Assembly: GCA_017619585.1 (NCBI GenBank) | Contig: JAFZSA010000028.1 | Span: 66,479 to 130,478 of the forward strand | From: Bacteroidaceae bacterium | Lineage (GTDB): Bacteria > Bacteroidota > Bacteroidia > Bacteroidales > Bacteroidaceae | DNA: 64,000 nt | Reading direction: 5' to 3' | Part shown: positions 9,170 through 18,049 of the stretch, piece after piece | How positions within the stretch are numbered: the stretch's first letter is position 1 | Layout of the letters: every line of letters begins with the position of its first letter | Made by a program: the position numbers and the translations under genes | Notes under the pieces: model-generated | What the model saw: only the letters and a program-made list of their open reading frames with translations | Told to the model about the DNA's origin: nothing | Database searches by the model: none

Positions 9170-10486
9170 ATGGCTGACAGTATTAATTTTAACAACGGAG
9201 GCATCTCTTTTAACTTCGAGTCAAAAGCCTCGCAAAGCATCATCAAGGTTATTGGTGTTGGTGGTGGTGGCGGTAATGCCGTTAATCACATGTATCGTGA
9301 AGGAATTCACGATGTCACTTATGTACTCTGCAACACAGATAAAAAAGCACTGAGCGACTCCCCAATACCTAATCATCTACAGTTAGGAAAGGACGGCCTT
9401 GGAGCTGGAAACCGTCCCGAAAAAGCCAGACAGGCAGCCATGGAGAGCATGGACGAGATAAAGGAGATGCTCAATGATGGAACCCGTATGGTCTTCATCA
9501 CAGCTGGTATGGGTGGAGGTACTGGTACAGGTGCAGCTCCTATCATCGCACAGTGCGCCAAGGATGCAGGCATCCTTACTGTTGGAATTGTAACAATACC
9601 CTTCAAGTTCGAAGGTAACAAGAAAATCAATCAGGCCCTGGACGGTGTTGAGGAGATTTCCAAGCACGTTGATGCCTTGTTGGTTATCAATAATGAACGA
9701 CTTCGCGAAATCTATCCGGAACTTACCGTGTTGACAGCTTTCGCCAAGGCCGATGACACACTTAGCATTGCTGCCAAGAGTATTGCTGAGATCATAACCA
9801 TGCATGGCATCATGAACCTCGACTTCCAGGATGTAACAACCGTACTGAAAGATGGTGGTGTTGCCATCATGAGTACCGGATATGGTGAAGGAGAGAACCG
9901 TGTCACGAAAGCCATTAACGAAGCGTTGAACAGTCCTCTGTTAAATAACAATGACATATTCAACTCCAAGAAAGTGCTTCTGAACATCAACTTCTGCAGT
10001 GATAACGAAAGCGAGAACCTGATGATGGAGGAGATAAATGAGGTTCACGAATTCATGAGCAAATTCCGTGAGGATGTAGAAACCAAATGGGGTCTGGCAA
10101 CCGACAGTTCATTAGGCAACAAGGTTAAGATAACACTGCTTGCTACCGGATTTGGTCTACAGAATGTACCCGGCATGCCCGAACTAACAGAGCAACAGTC
10201 ACGCGAAAAAGCGGTCTACGAAACAGAGAAGCAGCAGAAAGAGATTGAAAGAATGGAGCAGTACTACGGAACCGAGAACTCTTCACCACGACGTCGCCGC
10301 TATTTTCATATATTCAAAGACGAGGAATTGGACAATGATGATATCATTTCTATGATTGAGACATTACCTACCTATCGCCGCACAAAAGAGGACCTCAACA
10401 AACTCTCCTCTGTAAAATCTACAATACCTCCTGTTGAGCAGAAAGAGGAAACAAACTTTGAGGATAGCCTACAGTTTAATTTTTAA
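9170..10486 (+). CDS. ftsZ: cell division protein FtsZ
   Basis: Tubulin-like GTPase that forms the Z-ring. Shows VIGVGGGGGNAVNHM (~26-40), the tubulin signature GGGTGTGAAP (~113-122), NTDKKAL and the T7-like loop with NLDFQDV. 438 residues; the GTPase core ends near 325, followed by a charged tail. The final residues (EDSLQFNF) do not look like the usual IPxFL-type C-terminal peptide. The nearest similar stretch, IETLPTYRRTK, lies about 45 residues before the end. Whether that is the FtsA-binding peptide is inference. Confidence 0.98.
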   Translation: MADSINFNNGGISFNFESKASQSIIKVIGVGGGGGNAVNHMYREGIHDVTYVLCNTDKKALSDSPIPNHLQLGKDGLGAGNRPEKARQAAMESMDEIKEMLNDGTRMVFITAGMGGGTGTGAAPIIAQCAKDAGILTVGIVTIPFKFEGNKKINQALDGVEEISKHVDALLVINNERLREIYPELTVLTAFAKADDTLSIAAKSIAEIITMHGIMNLDFQDVTTVLKDGGVAIMSTGYGEGENRVTKAINEALNSPLLNNNDIFNSKKVLLNINFCSDNESENLMMEEINEVHEFMSKFREDVETKWGLATDSSLGNKVKITLLATGFGLQNVPGMPELTEQQSREKAVYETEKQQKEIERMEQYYGTENSSPRRRRYFHIFKDEELDNDDIISMIETLPTYRRTKEDLNKLSSVKSTIPPVEQKEETNFEDSLQFNF

Positions 10487-10501
10487 TTTCAAACATATAA
10501 A

Positions 10502-10948
10502 ATGTTATTTGATCAGGTAAGCAGCGATATTGTTGCTGCAATGAAAGCAAAGGATAAGATCCGACTGATGGCGTTAAGAAACATAAAGAAGTTCTTCATC
10601 GAAGCCAAGACACAGCCCGGAGCTAATGATGAACTTACAGACGAAAATGCCATCAAGATTCTTGCCAAGATGGCAAAACAAGGCAGAGATACTGCCGCAT
10701 TATATGTCAGCCAGTCACGTCAGGATTTAGCAGACGAAGAGTTGGCTCAAGTTGCCGTCATCGAGGAATACCTTCCCAAGCAGCTGACAGCAGAGGAACT
10801 GAAGGCTGAGCTTACAGCTATTATTGCCGAGGTGGGAGCAACCTCAGCAAAGGATATGGGACGCGTTATGGGTATTGCCTCCAAGAAACTGGCAGGCAAA
10901 GCCGAGGGACGCGCCATCAGCGCAATGGTTAAGGAATTACTTAACTAA
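10502..10948 (+). CDS. yqeY: GatB/YqeY domain protein
   Basis: 148-aa protein of the YqeY family, which shares the helical tail domain of the amidotransferase subunit GatB and is thought to bind RNA or tRNA; its exact role is not settled. Typical features are the N-terminal MLFDQVSSDIVAAMKAKDKIRLMALR helix start, IKILAKMAKQGRDTAALY, and the C-terminal KDMGRVMGIASKKLAGKAEGR segment. Starts 16 nt after ftsZ, so it is probably the last gene of the division operon. Its stop overlaps the convergent recO stop by four bases. Confidence 0.93.
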   Translation: MLFDQVSSDIVAAMKAKDKIRLMALRNIKKFFIEAKTQPGANDELTDENAIKILAKMAKQGRDTAALYVSQSRQDLADEELAQVAVIEEYLPKQLTAEELKAELTAIIAEVGATSAKDMGRVMGIASKKLAGKAEGRAISAMVKELLN

Positions 10949-11670
10949 GAGAATACTGTCCGCAGCACATCCAAGGATTTCATCTCCGGAAATTCTGGGA
11001 TGTGCACGCGATAGTAATCAATCAGCATATCCAACACCTTGGCTCTTTGCTGGCGGCTAAAATGGAAAAGATGCATCGAGGAGTAATCCATTCTAAGCAG
11101 AAATGGAAGAAATGCTGACTCATCAACACTCAAATACTGATTGTGCATAGGTAAGGCTCTCACCATAGCAGCCTCTCGCATATCAAAGACCTTCCCTTTC
11201 TCATAATCTTGAACATTAGGCCAAAAACCGAGAAAGCGTGTAAGACGCAGCAAAAAAACAAGGTGGTAATTCGACAAGCCCTTCTGTGACCTATCTAACC
11301 ATTGTAAGCTGTTACATAGATACTGAAACAAAGGCGCGTTTTCCATCTCATGCCTTAAGACATAGTATAAGAACTCAGACAAGAAAAGAGCTTCAGTCCC
11401 CTTTATAGGGTCATAAGGCAAGGATTCGTAGGAGATATGCAACTTCATATCGCTTATTCGCTGCAAAGCCTGATTAGACCGAAAATCAAAATCCAACTCC
11501 AAAATATTCAATGGACGTAATAGCAGCGTCTTGACGTTACTGCGTTTCTGCTTAGGCATCTTAACCAAAAATCCTACATTCCCGTGCTGCAACGTATAGA
11601 TATTTACAATAACACTCTCATCATTGTACTTTACCTGATGCAACACTATTCCTATCGTCCGTTCCAACAT
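10945..11670 (-). CDS. recO: DNA repair protein RecO
   Basis: Recombination mediator of the RecFOR pathway; loads RecA on SSB-coated single strands and anneals DNA. The N-terminal OB fold begins MLERTIGIVLHQVKYNDES and continues with IYTLQHGNVGFLVKMP; the rest is the helical domain. 241 residues. ATG at 11,670 is preferred over an in-frame TTG nine bases upstream because it matches the usual family start. The expected Cys4 zinc site is not evident, as in many Bacteroidetes RecO. Convergent with yqeY with a four-base overlap, so no terminator separates them. Confidence 0.93.
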   Translation of the reverse strand: MLERTIGIVLHQVKYNDESVIVNIYTLQHGNVGFLVKMPKQKRSNVKTLLLRPLNILELDFDFRSNQALQRISDMKLHISYESLPYDPIKGTEALFLSEFLYYVLRHEMENAPLFQYLCNSLQWLDRSQKGLSNYHLVFLLRLTRFLGFWPNVQDYEKGKVFDMREAAMVRALPMHNQYLSVDESAFLPFLLRMDYSSMHLFHFSRQQRAKVLDMLIDYYRVHIPEFPEMKSLDVLRTVFS

Positions 11671-11775
11671 GCCTATCAATACTATTTTATAATGTAAAAT
11701 TACACATAAAAAGTAACAAATCTATACTTGCAAGAGTATTTTTGCGGTGCAAAAGACATTTTTCTTCAAAAATAT

Positions 11776-11806
11776 TTTGTCAGTCAACGAAAAAGGCATA
11801 CCTTTG
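11776..11806 (+). promoter_or_regulatory. Bacteroidetes-type promoter for tRNA-Glu/rpsT
   Basis: TTTG at 11,776-11,779 and TACCTTTG at 11,799-11,806, separated by 19 bp, match the -33/-7 consensus of the Bacteroidetes primary sigma factor. The start point would lie about 50 nt before the tRNA. Confidence 0.8.
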
Positions 11807-11860
11807 CAACCGCAATTGAGGAGACTCCCTCAAAAGCACTGGCACAAAAGCCGAAGGTTT

Positions 11861-11932
11861 GGTCCCTTCGTCTATCGGTTAGGACGAGAGATTTTCATTC
11901 TCTAAAGAGGAGTTCGACTCTCCTAGGGACTA
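11861..11932 (+). tRNA. tRNA-Glu (anticodon TTC)
   Basis: A 72-nt cloverleaf can be folded by eye. The acceptor GGTCCCT pairs with AGGGACT; the D stem GTCT pairs with GGAC; the anticodon stem AGAGA/TCTCT has loop TTTTCAT with anticodon TTC at 11,894-11,896; the T stem AGGAG/CTCCT has loop TTCGACT. The discriminator base is A and CCA is not encoded. It lies 29 nt before rpsT and probably shares its transcript. Confidence 0.95.
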
Positions 11933-11961
11933 CATAGAACAAAAACAAAACAAAATTCAAG

Positions 11962-12216
11962 ATGGCTAATCACAAATCATCAGTCAAGAGAATCCGTCAG
12001 GAGGAGAAAAGAAGACTCCACAACAGATATTACGCTAAGACCATGCGTAATGCTGTACGCAAATTGCGTGCAACCACAGACAAGGCTGCAGCTATTGAGT
12101 TGTTCCCAAGCGTTCAGAAGGCTTTGGACAAGTTGGCTAAGGTAAACGTTATTCACAAGAATAAGGCTGCTAACCTGAAGTCTAAGCTGGCTCACCACAT
12201 TCAGAAGCTGGCTTAA
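11962..12216 (+). CDS. rpsT: 30S ribosomal protein S20
   Basis: 84-aa basic protein binding 16S rRNA in the small subunit. Starts [21 protein letters not shown], with the usual run of lysine/arginine-rich helices and [23 protein letters not shown] at the end. Length is normal. Directly downstream of tRNA-Glu and followed by a clear terminator. Confidence 0.98.
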   Translation: MANHKSSVKRIRQEEKRRLHNRYYAKTMRNAVRKLRATTDKAAAIELFPSVQKALDKLAKVNVIHKNKAANLKSKLAHHIQKLA

Positions 12217-12250
12217 TAAGCACTCTATTTGTCATAGCGGACACAATAAA

Positions 12251-12280
12251 AGCAGTTTCCAAACGGAAGCTGCTTTTTTG
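12251..12280 (+). terminator. intrinsic terminator after rpsT
   Basis: AGCAGTTTCC (12,251-12,260) pairs with GGAAGCTGCT (12,265-12,274), with a four-base loop and a following T-run. Confidence 0.9.
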
Positions 12281-12339
12281 CTATCTGAACCTTAGCTAAT
12301 TACAATCCTTTCCGATAATTTGAAATACTTTTCTATAAT

Positions 12340-12405
12340 ACTTCCGCTCGGGAATAAAAAATAAACAAGTTTATTTTGTATTCAGTTCTCTTTTTCGTAT
12401 CTTTG
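12340..12405 (+). promoter_or_regulatory. gyrB promoter with conserved upstream block
   Basis: TTTG at 12,375-12,378 and TATCTTTG at 12,398-12,405, spacer 19 bp. The block ACTTCCGCTCGG at 12,340-12,351 followed by an A-rich tract, and the spacer text TTCTCTTTTTCG, closely resemble the same positions upstream of the S41 protease and C10 protease genes. Confidence 0.82.
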
Positions 12406-12417
12406 TACCAAATTTAA

Positions 12418-14400
<1,983 letters not shown>

Positions 14401-14420
14401 CATAATCTAAACAGATATAA

Positions 14421-14455
14421 AAATGGGGCACCTCAACTGAAGTGCCCCATTTCTT
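14421..14455. terminator. bidirectional terminator between gyrB and the editing-protein gene
   Basis: AAATGGGGCAC (14,421-14,431) pairs perfectly with GTGCCCCATTT (14,442-14,452). A T-rich tail follows on the plus strand and a matching one (TTTTTAT) lies on the minus strand, so it can serve both convergent genes. Confidence 0.88.
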
Positions 14456-14974
14456 TTATAAGTCTATGTATTCGTAGGTATTACCCACAATCTGAAGATA
14501 ACGCTCAAAGTCTTCCCGCTTTATCACCACCGTTCCACGGCAGTCGTTAGGATGGAAACTCAGCGTCTCTGCTTGCTGCAGACGACTGTCGAGGAAAAGA
14601 TGAACATGATGCTCAACATCATTAATCAGGCCAAAGGGCGATACGCTACCGGGCTCCAGGCCTAAATAGCGCATCATACGTTCTGGTGAAGCAAAGGAGA
14701 GTTTACCTGGTGCATTCTTGCCCTGTGCCACCAGAGATTCCTTCAGACGGTGTTCCAAGTCATGAATATCCAAGTCATAGTTGCAATGAAAGCAAACCAA
14801 ATAATGCTGGTTGCCTTTGTGGTTGCGCAGAAAGATATTCTTACAATGCACACTGCCATCGTCCTTCCACCAACGTTTGGCTTCCTCTATGGTCTTTCCT
14901 TCCGGATGATTATAGTTGCTGAAGGGAATGTCATGCTCCCTCAGAAAGTTCAGCACCAGTTCTTCTCTTTCCAT
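14456..14974 (-). CDS. YbaK/ProX-type prolyl-tRNA editing protein
   Basis: 172-aa protein of the YbaK/aminoacyl-tRNA deacylase family; members hydrolyse Ala-tRNA(Pro) or similar mischarged tRNAs in trans. Matches include KNIFLRNHKGNQHYLVCFH, KLSFASPERMMRYLGLEPGSVSPFGLIND and VHLFLDSRL, typical of the PrdX/ProX branch. The frame is open upstream to 15,031 but those 19 codons are the 7-bp repeat array, so ATG at 14,974 (MEREELVLNFL) is chosen. Substrate specificity cannot be read from the sequence. Confidence 0.9.
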   Translation of the reverse strand: MEREELVLNFLREHDIPFSNYNHPEGKTIEEAKRWWKDDGSVHCKNIFLRNHKGNQHYLVCFHCNYDLDIHDLEHRLKESLVAQGKNAPGKLSFASPERMMRYLGLEPGSVSPFGLINDVEHHVHLFLDSRLQQAETLSFHPNDCRGTVVIKREDFERYLQIVGNTYEYIDL

Positions 14975-14985
14975 CTTCTTGTTTT

Positions 14986-15043
14986 CATTGAACATTGAAC
15001 ATTGAGCATTGAACATTATTATATTCTTCACTCTTTCATTCTT
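14986..15043. repeat. heptamer arrays between editing protein and DUF3109 genes
   Basis: 14,986-15,017 is four copies of cattgaa/cattgag plus a half copy. 15,023-15,043 is three degenerate units of the type attcttc. They run directly into a C-rich/G-rich hairpin element. Confidence 0.85.
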
Positions 15044-15072
15044 CCCTCCCCCTAAAGGGGGTTAGGGGGTCC
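15044..15072. repeat. C-rich/G-rich hairpin element 1
   Basis: CCCTCCCCCTAAAGGGGG followed by TTAGGGGG. It supplies the stop codon and the last codons (GWTP) of the DUF3109 gene read on the minus strand. Confidence 0.75.
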
Positions 15073-15601
15073 ATCCTTGTTTCTGCAATTCCTCCACCAC
15101 CGTTTCCAGCTCCTTGTACCATGCTTCGCCAAAACGACGGATAAGAGGCTCTTTCAGGAACTGATAGACACGGATATTGCGTTCCTTACCTAATGCAATG
15201 GCATCCTTGCAGATATCCCAACGGTGATAGTTGATACCTATAAGGCTCCCCATCTTCTTTTCACGGATGGGATACAGGTGGCAGCTGATGGGCCGTTGTG
15301 CCAAAAGACAGCCTTTTGGGCCACGGAAGCAACAGTCGCAACTGCCAATGATACTGGTCACCAATTCACCCTCAGGGTCGGAGTAGGCAACGCCCTGTTT
15401 GTCTATCACGGCCTGTGCCTGAGCGCTCAATTGAGGCCAGATGTTGTCCAACTCATTCTCAATATAGGAAATCTCGTCGAGGGTTACAGGGGCTCCTGCA
15501 TCCCCTTCCTCACAGCAACGGCCTTGGCACTTCTGAATGTCGCAACAGAAATTCTCCGTTACGATGTCAGTATGCACAATCACGTCACCCACCATCAGCA
15601 T
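15062..15601 (-). CDS. DUF3109 family cysteine-rich protein
   Basis: Protein of unknown function, about 179 aa, matching the Bacteroidetes DUF3109 family by VTENFCCDIQKCQGRCCEEGDAGAPVT and LLAQRPISCHLYPIR. Eight or more cysteines in CxxxxCxxxCC and CDCC patterns suggest a metal or Fe-S site (inference; YkgJ-like families share this layout). The frame opens upstream at a GTG at 15,703, inside ung; ATG at 15,601 lies 13 nt after the ung stop and matches the family start, so it is preferred. Second gene of an ung-DUF3109 pair. Confidence 0.87.
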   Translation of the reverse strand: MLMVGDVIVHTDIVTENFCCDIQKCQGRCCEEGDAGAPVTLDEISYIENELDNIWPQLSAQAQAVIDKQGVAYSDPEGELVTSIIGSCDCCFRGPKGCLLAQRPISCHLYPIREKKMGSLIGINYHRWDICKDAIALGKERNIRVYQFLKEPLIRRFGEAWYKELETVVEELQKQGWTP

Positions 15602-15614
15602 GGGGGGCAGCGCC

Positions 15615-16277
15615 TTACCATTGGATGGGTTGCTGTCCATGCGCTTGCAGGTATTGGTTGCAAAGGTTAAAGTGATTATTACCGAAGAAACCCCTATAGG
15701 CACTCAAGGGACTGGGATGAGCCGAACGCAGGATGCAATGCTTGTTTGCATCTATCAATGCAGCTTTCTTTCCTGCAGGAGCTCCCCACAGCATGAATAC
15801 CAATCCTTCACGTTCACGGCTTAGTATACTGATAACAGCATCCGTGAATGTCTCCCAGCCATGTCCACTATGACTGAAAGCCTGATGCTCACGCACACTC
15901 AGACATGTGTTCAACAGGAACACGCCCTGCTGAGCCCATCTCGTCAGGTTGCCACTCTGGGGTATGGGAGCACCTGTCTCAGCCTCAATCTCCTTGAAGA
16001 TGTTCTGAAGCGAGGGAGGAAACTGCACCCCATCATTCACACTGAAGCAGAGCCCGTGTGCCTGATTAGGTTCATGATAAGGGTCCTGCCCCAGGATAAC
16101 CACCCGCACCTTATCAAAGGGCGTAGTGTCAAAGGCATTAAAGATCAGCTTTCCAGGGGGGTAACAAACGCAGGAGCCATACTCCGAGCGAACGAACCGT
16201 GTCAGTTCCTCAAAGTATGGCTTCTCGAATTCAGTATTCAAATGAGCCTTCCAGCTCTCTTCAATCCTTACATTCAT
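15615..16277 (-). CDS. ung: uracil-DNA glycosylase
   Basis: Family 1 UDG, removes uracil from DNA. Carries the catalytic GQDPYHEPNQAHGLCFSV motif, WAQQGVFLLNT and the HPSPLSAYRGFFGNNHF loop. 220 residues from MNVRIEESW, normal length. The ATG itself is the last heptamer of the 16,275-16,306 array; the frame extends seven codons further up into the array (MLNAQCS), which is not taken as coding. Confidence 0.97.
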   Translation of the reverse strand: MNVRIEESWKAHLNTEFEKPYFEELTRFVRSEYGSCVCYPPGKLIFNAFDTTPFDKVRVVILGQDPYHEPNQAHGLCFSVNDGVQFPPSLQNIFKEIEAETGAPIPQSGNLTRWAQQGVFLLNTCLSVREHQAFSHSGHGWETFTDAVISILSREREGLVFMLWGAPAGKKAALIDANKHCILRSAHPSPLSAYRGFFGNNHFNLCNQYLQAHGQQPIQW

Positions 16278-16306
16278 TGAACATTGAGCATTGAGCATTG
16301 AACATT
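16275..16306. repeat. heptamer array at the ung start
   Basis: Four copies of cattgaa/cattgag and a partial fifth. On the minus strand the repeat provides several ATGs, including the likely ung start codon (16,275-16,277). Confidence 0.85.
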
Positions 16307-16314
16307 AGCACTCA

Positions 16315-16349
16315 TCCCCCGCCCTAAAGGGAGGGATGGGGTGGGTCCT
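16315..16349. repeat. C-rich/G-rich hairpin element 2
   Basis: CCCCCGCCCTAAAGGGAGGG followed by ATGGGGTGGG, just after the gpmI stop on the minus strand. No T-run follows, so it is not a standard terminator. Confidence 0.72.
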
Positions 16350-16352
16350 ACT

Positions 16353-17870
16353 TTACTTAATCAGGCACTTACCCGTCATGTCGGCAGGCTGCTCCAGACC
16401 CATGATGTGAAGGATGCTGGGAGCAACATCGGCCAGAACGCCATTCTCCACCTTAGCATCCTTGTTCTCAGTAACGTAGATGAAAGGTACAGCGTTCAGA
16501 GAGTGAGCGGTGTTAGGAGTACCGTCTGAATTCAACGCATTATCAGCATTACCGTGATCGGCAATGATGATGGTCTCGTAACCAACCTCCTTAGCGGTCT
16601 CAACCACCTCGTTCACACACTTGTCAACAGCCTTTACGGCAGCCTCAATAGCCTCATAAACACCAGTGTGGCCAACCATATCGCCGTTAGCGAAGTTCAC
16701 CACGATGAAGTCATATTTGTCCTCCTTGATGGCAGCCACCAACTTATCCTTTACCTCGTAAGCGCTCATCTCAGGCTTCAAGTCGTAAGTGGCAACTTTA
16801 GGACTGGCCACCAAAATACGCTCCTCGCCTTCGTAGGGAGCCTCACGACCGCCATTGAAGAAGAATGTCACGTGTGCATACTTCTCTGTCTCGGCTGTAT
16901 GCAACTGCTTCAAGCCCTTTGATGCAATGTACTCGCCCAAAGTGTTGGTAACGTTCTCCTTGGGGAAGAGAATGTGTACCCCCTTGAAACTTGCATCATA
17001 TGGAGTCATACAGAAGTACTGCAGACCGGGAATGGTTTTCATACCCTGTTCAGGCATATCCTGCTGAGTCAGAACGATGGTCAACTCCTTGGCACGGTCG
17101 TTGCGGTAGTTAAAGAAGATAACCACATCACCTTCCTTGATGGTACCGTCTACCTTGCTATTGTTGATAGGCAGGATGAACTCATCTGTCACGCCCTCGT
17201 CATAGCTGTCCTGCATAGCAGCAACCATATCTGTAGCCTGCTTGCCCTCGGCACTTACCAACAGGTCATAAGCAGTCTTCACACGCTCCCAACGCTTATC
17301 ACGGTCCATAGCATAGAAACGGCCTACAATGCTGGCGATGGCAGCGTTGCCTACCTCTGCGCACTTGGCAGTAACCTGCTCTATGAAACCCTTACCGCTC
17401 TTGGGGTCGGTATCACGACCATCCATAAAGCAGTGAACGAAGGTGTTCTGTACGTTGTACTCCTTACCAATCTCAATCAGCTTGAACAGGTGATCCAATG
17501 ATGAGTGAACACCACCATTGCTGGTCAAGCCCATCAGGTGAACGTTCTTGCCGTTCAACTGAGCATACTCATAGGCATTAACGATTTCGGGATTCTTTAG
17601 GATGCTGCCGTCAGCACAGGCACGGTTAATCTTTACCAAGTCCTGATAAACAATACGGCCGGCACCGATGTTCAGGTGACCCACCTCAGAGTTACCCATC
17701 TGTCCGTCAGGCAGACCTACGTTCTCGCCACAAGCCAGCAACTGGCTGTTGGGATAGTTCTTCTGCAAATAATCCATATAAGGAGTGGGAGTGTTAAAAA
17801 TTACATCACCCTTGCCTTTATTACCGATGCCCCAGCCGTCCAGGATCATCAAAAGTGCTTTTTTAGCCAT
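16353..17870 (-). CDS. gpmI: 2,3-bisphosphoglycerate-independent phosphoglycerate mutase
   Basis: Glycolytic enzyme interconverting 3- and 2-phosphoglycerate, alkaline-phosphatase superfamily, two-Mn type. Starts [14 protein letters not shown]; contains the catalytic serine segment [14 protein letters not shown], the [12 protein letters not shown] block, [13 protein letters not shown] and the metal ligand segment IIADHGNAD. 505 residues, normal. ATG at 17,870 is preceded by AAGGAAAAT; the longer frame to a TTG at 17,939 overlaps the promoter and is rejected. Confidence 0.98.
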   Translation of the reverse strand: MAKKALLMILDGWGIGNKGKGDVIFNTPTPYMDYLQKNYPNSQLLACGENVGLPDGQMGNSEVGHLNIGAGRIVYQDLVKINRACADGSILKNPEIVNAYEYAQLNGKNVHLMGLTSNGGVHSSLDHLFKLIEIGKEYNVQNTFVHCFMDGRDTDPKSGKGFIEQVTAKCAEVGNAAIASIVGRFYAMDRDKRWERVKTAYDLLVSAEGKQATDMVAAMQDSYDEGVTDEFILPINNSKVDGTIKEGDVVIFFNYRNDRAKELTIVLTQQDMPEQGMKTIPGLQYFCMTPYDASFKGVHILFPKENVTNTLGEYIASKGLKQLHTAETEKYAHVTFFFNGGREAPYEGEERILVASPKVATYDLKPEMSAYEVKDKLVAAIKEDKYDFIVVNFANGDMVGHTGVYEAIEAAVKAVDKCVNEVVETAKEVGYETIIIADHGNADNALNSDGTPNTAHSLNAVPFIYVTENKDAKVENGVLADVAPSILHIMGLEQPADMTGKCLIK

Positions 17871-17909
17871 ATTTTCCTTGTTTTTGATAGTTGTTTCTTT
17901 TTCAGGGTG

Positions 17910-17940
17910 CAAAGGTACGAAAAATCGAGCGCAGAACAAA
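17910..17940 (-). promoter_or_regulatory. gpmI promoter
   Basis: On the minus strand, TTTG (17,937-17,940) and TACCTTTG (17,910-17,917) are 19 bp apart. The spacer ends GCTCGATTTTTCG, resembling the spacer of the gyrB and C10 protease promoters. Confidence 0.85.
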
Positions 17941-18049
17941 AGAATCCATTCTTTTTTATATCGAGATTGAGTAATTTCGCTGACGGCTGAAGATGCCTGG
18001 CGCTATAGTCTCACCATTAAAATATCTGACCGAATATATATACCTTATT

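Noticed and set aside
14975..15031. N-terminal extension of the prolyl-tRNA editing protein
   Set aside because: These codons are the heptamer array (reads NAQCSMFN); the same text precedes ung, so it is repeat DNA and not protein.
15604..15703. Upstream extension of the DUF3109 protein to a GTG start
   Set aside because: Would overlap ung by 89 nt and does not match the family start.
17089..17105. TTGGCACGGTCGTTGCG on the plus strand, like a sigma-54 promoter
   Set aside because: Lies inside gpmI, reads antisense with no gene downstream, and the last consensus base fails; explained by the RNDRAKE codons.
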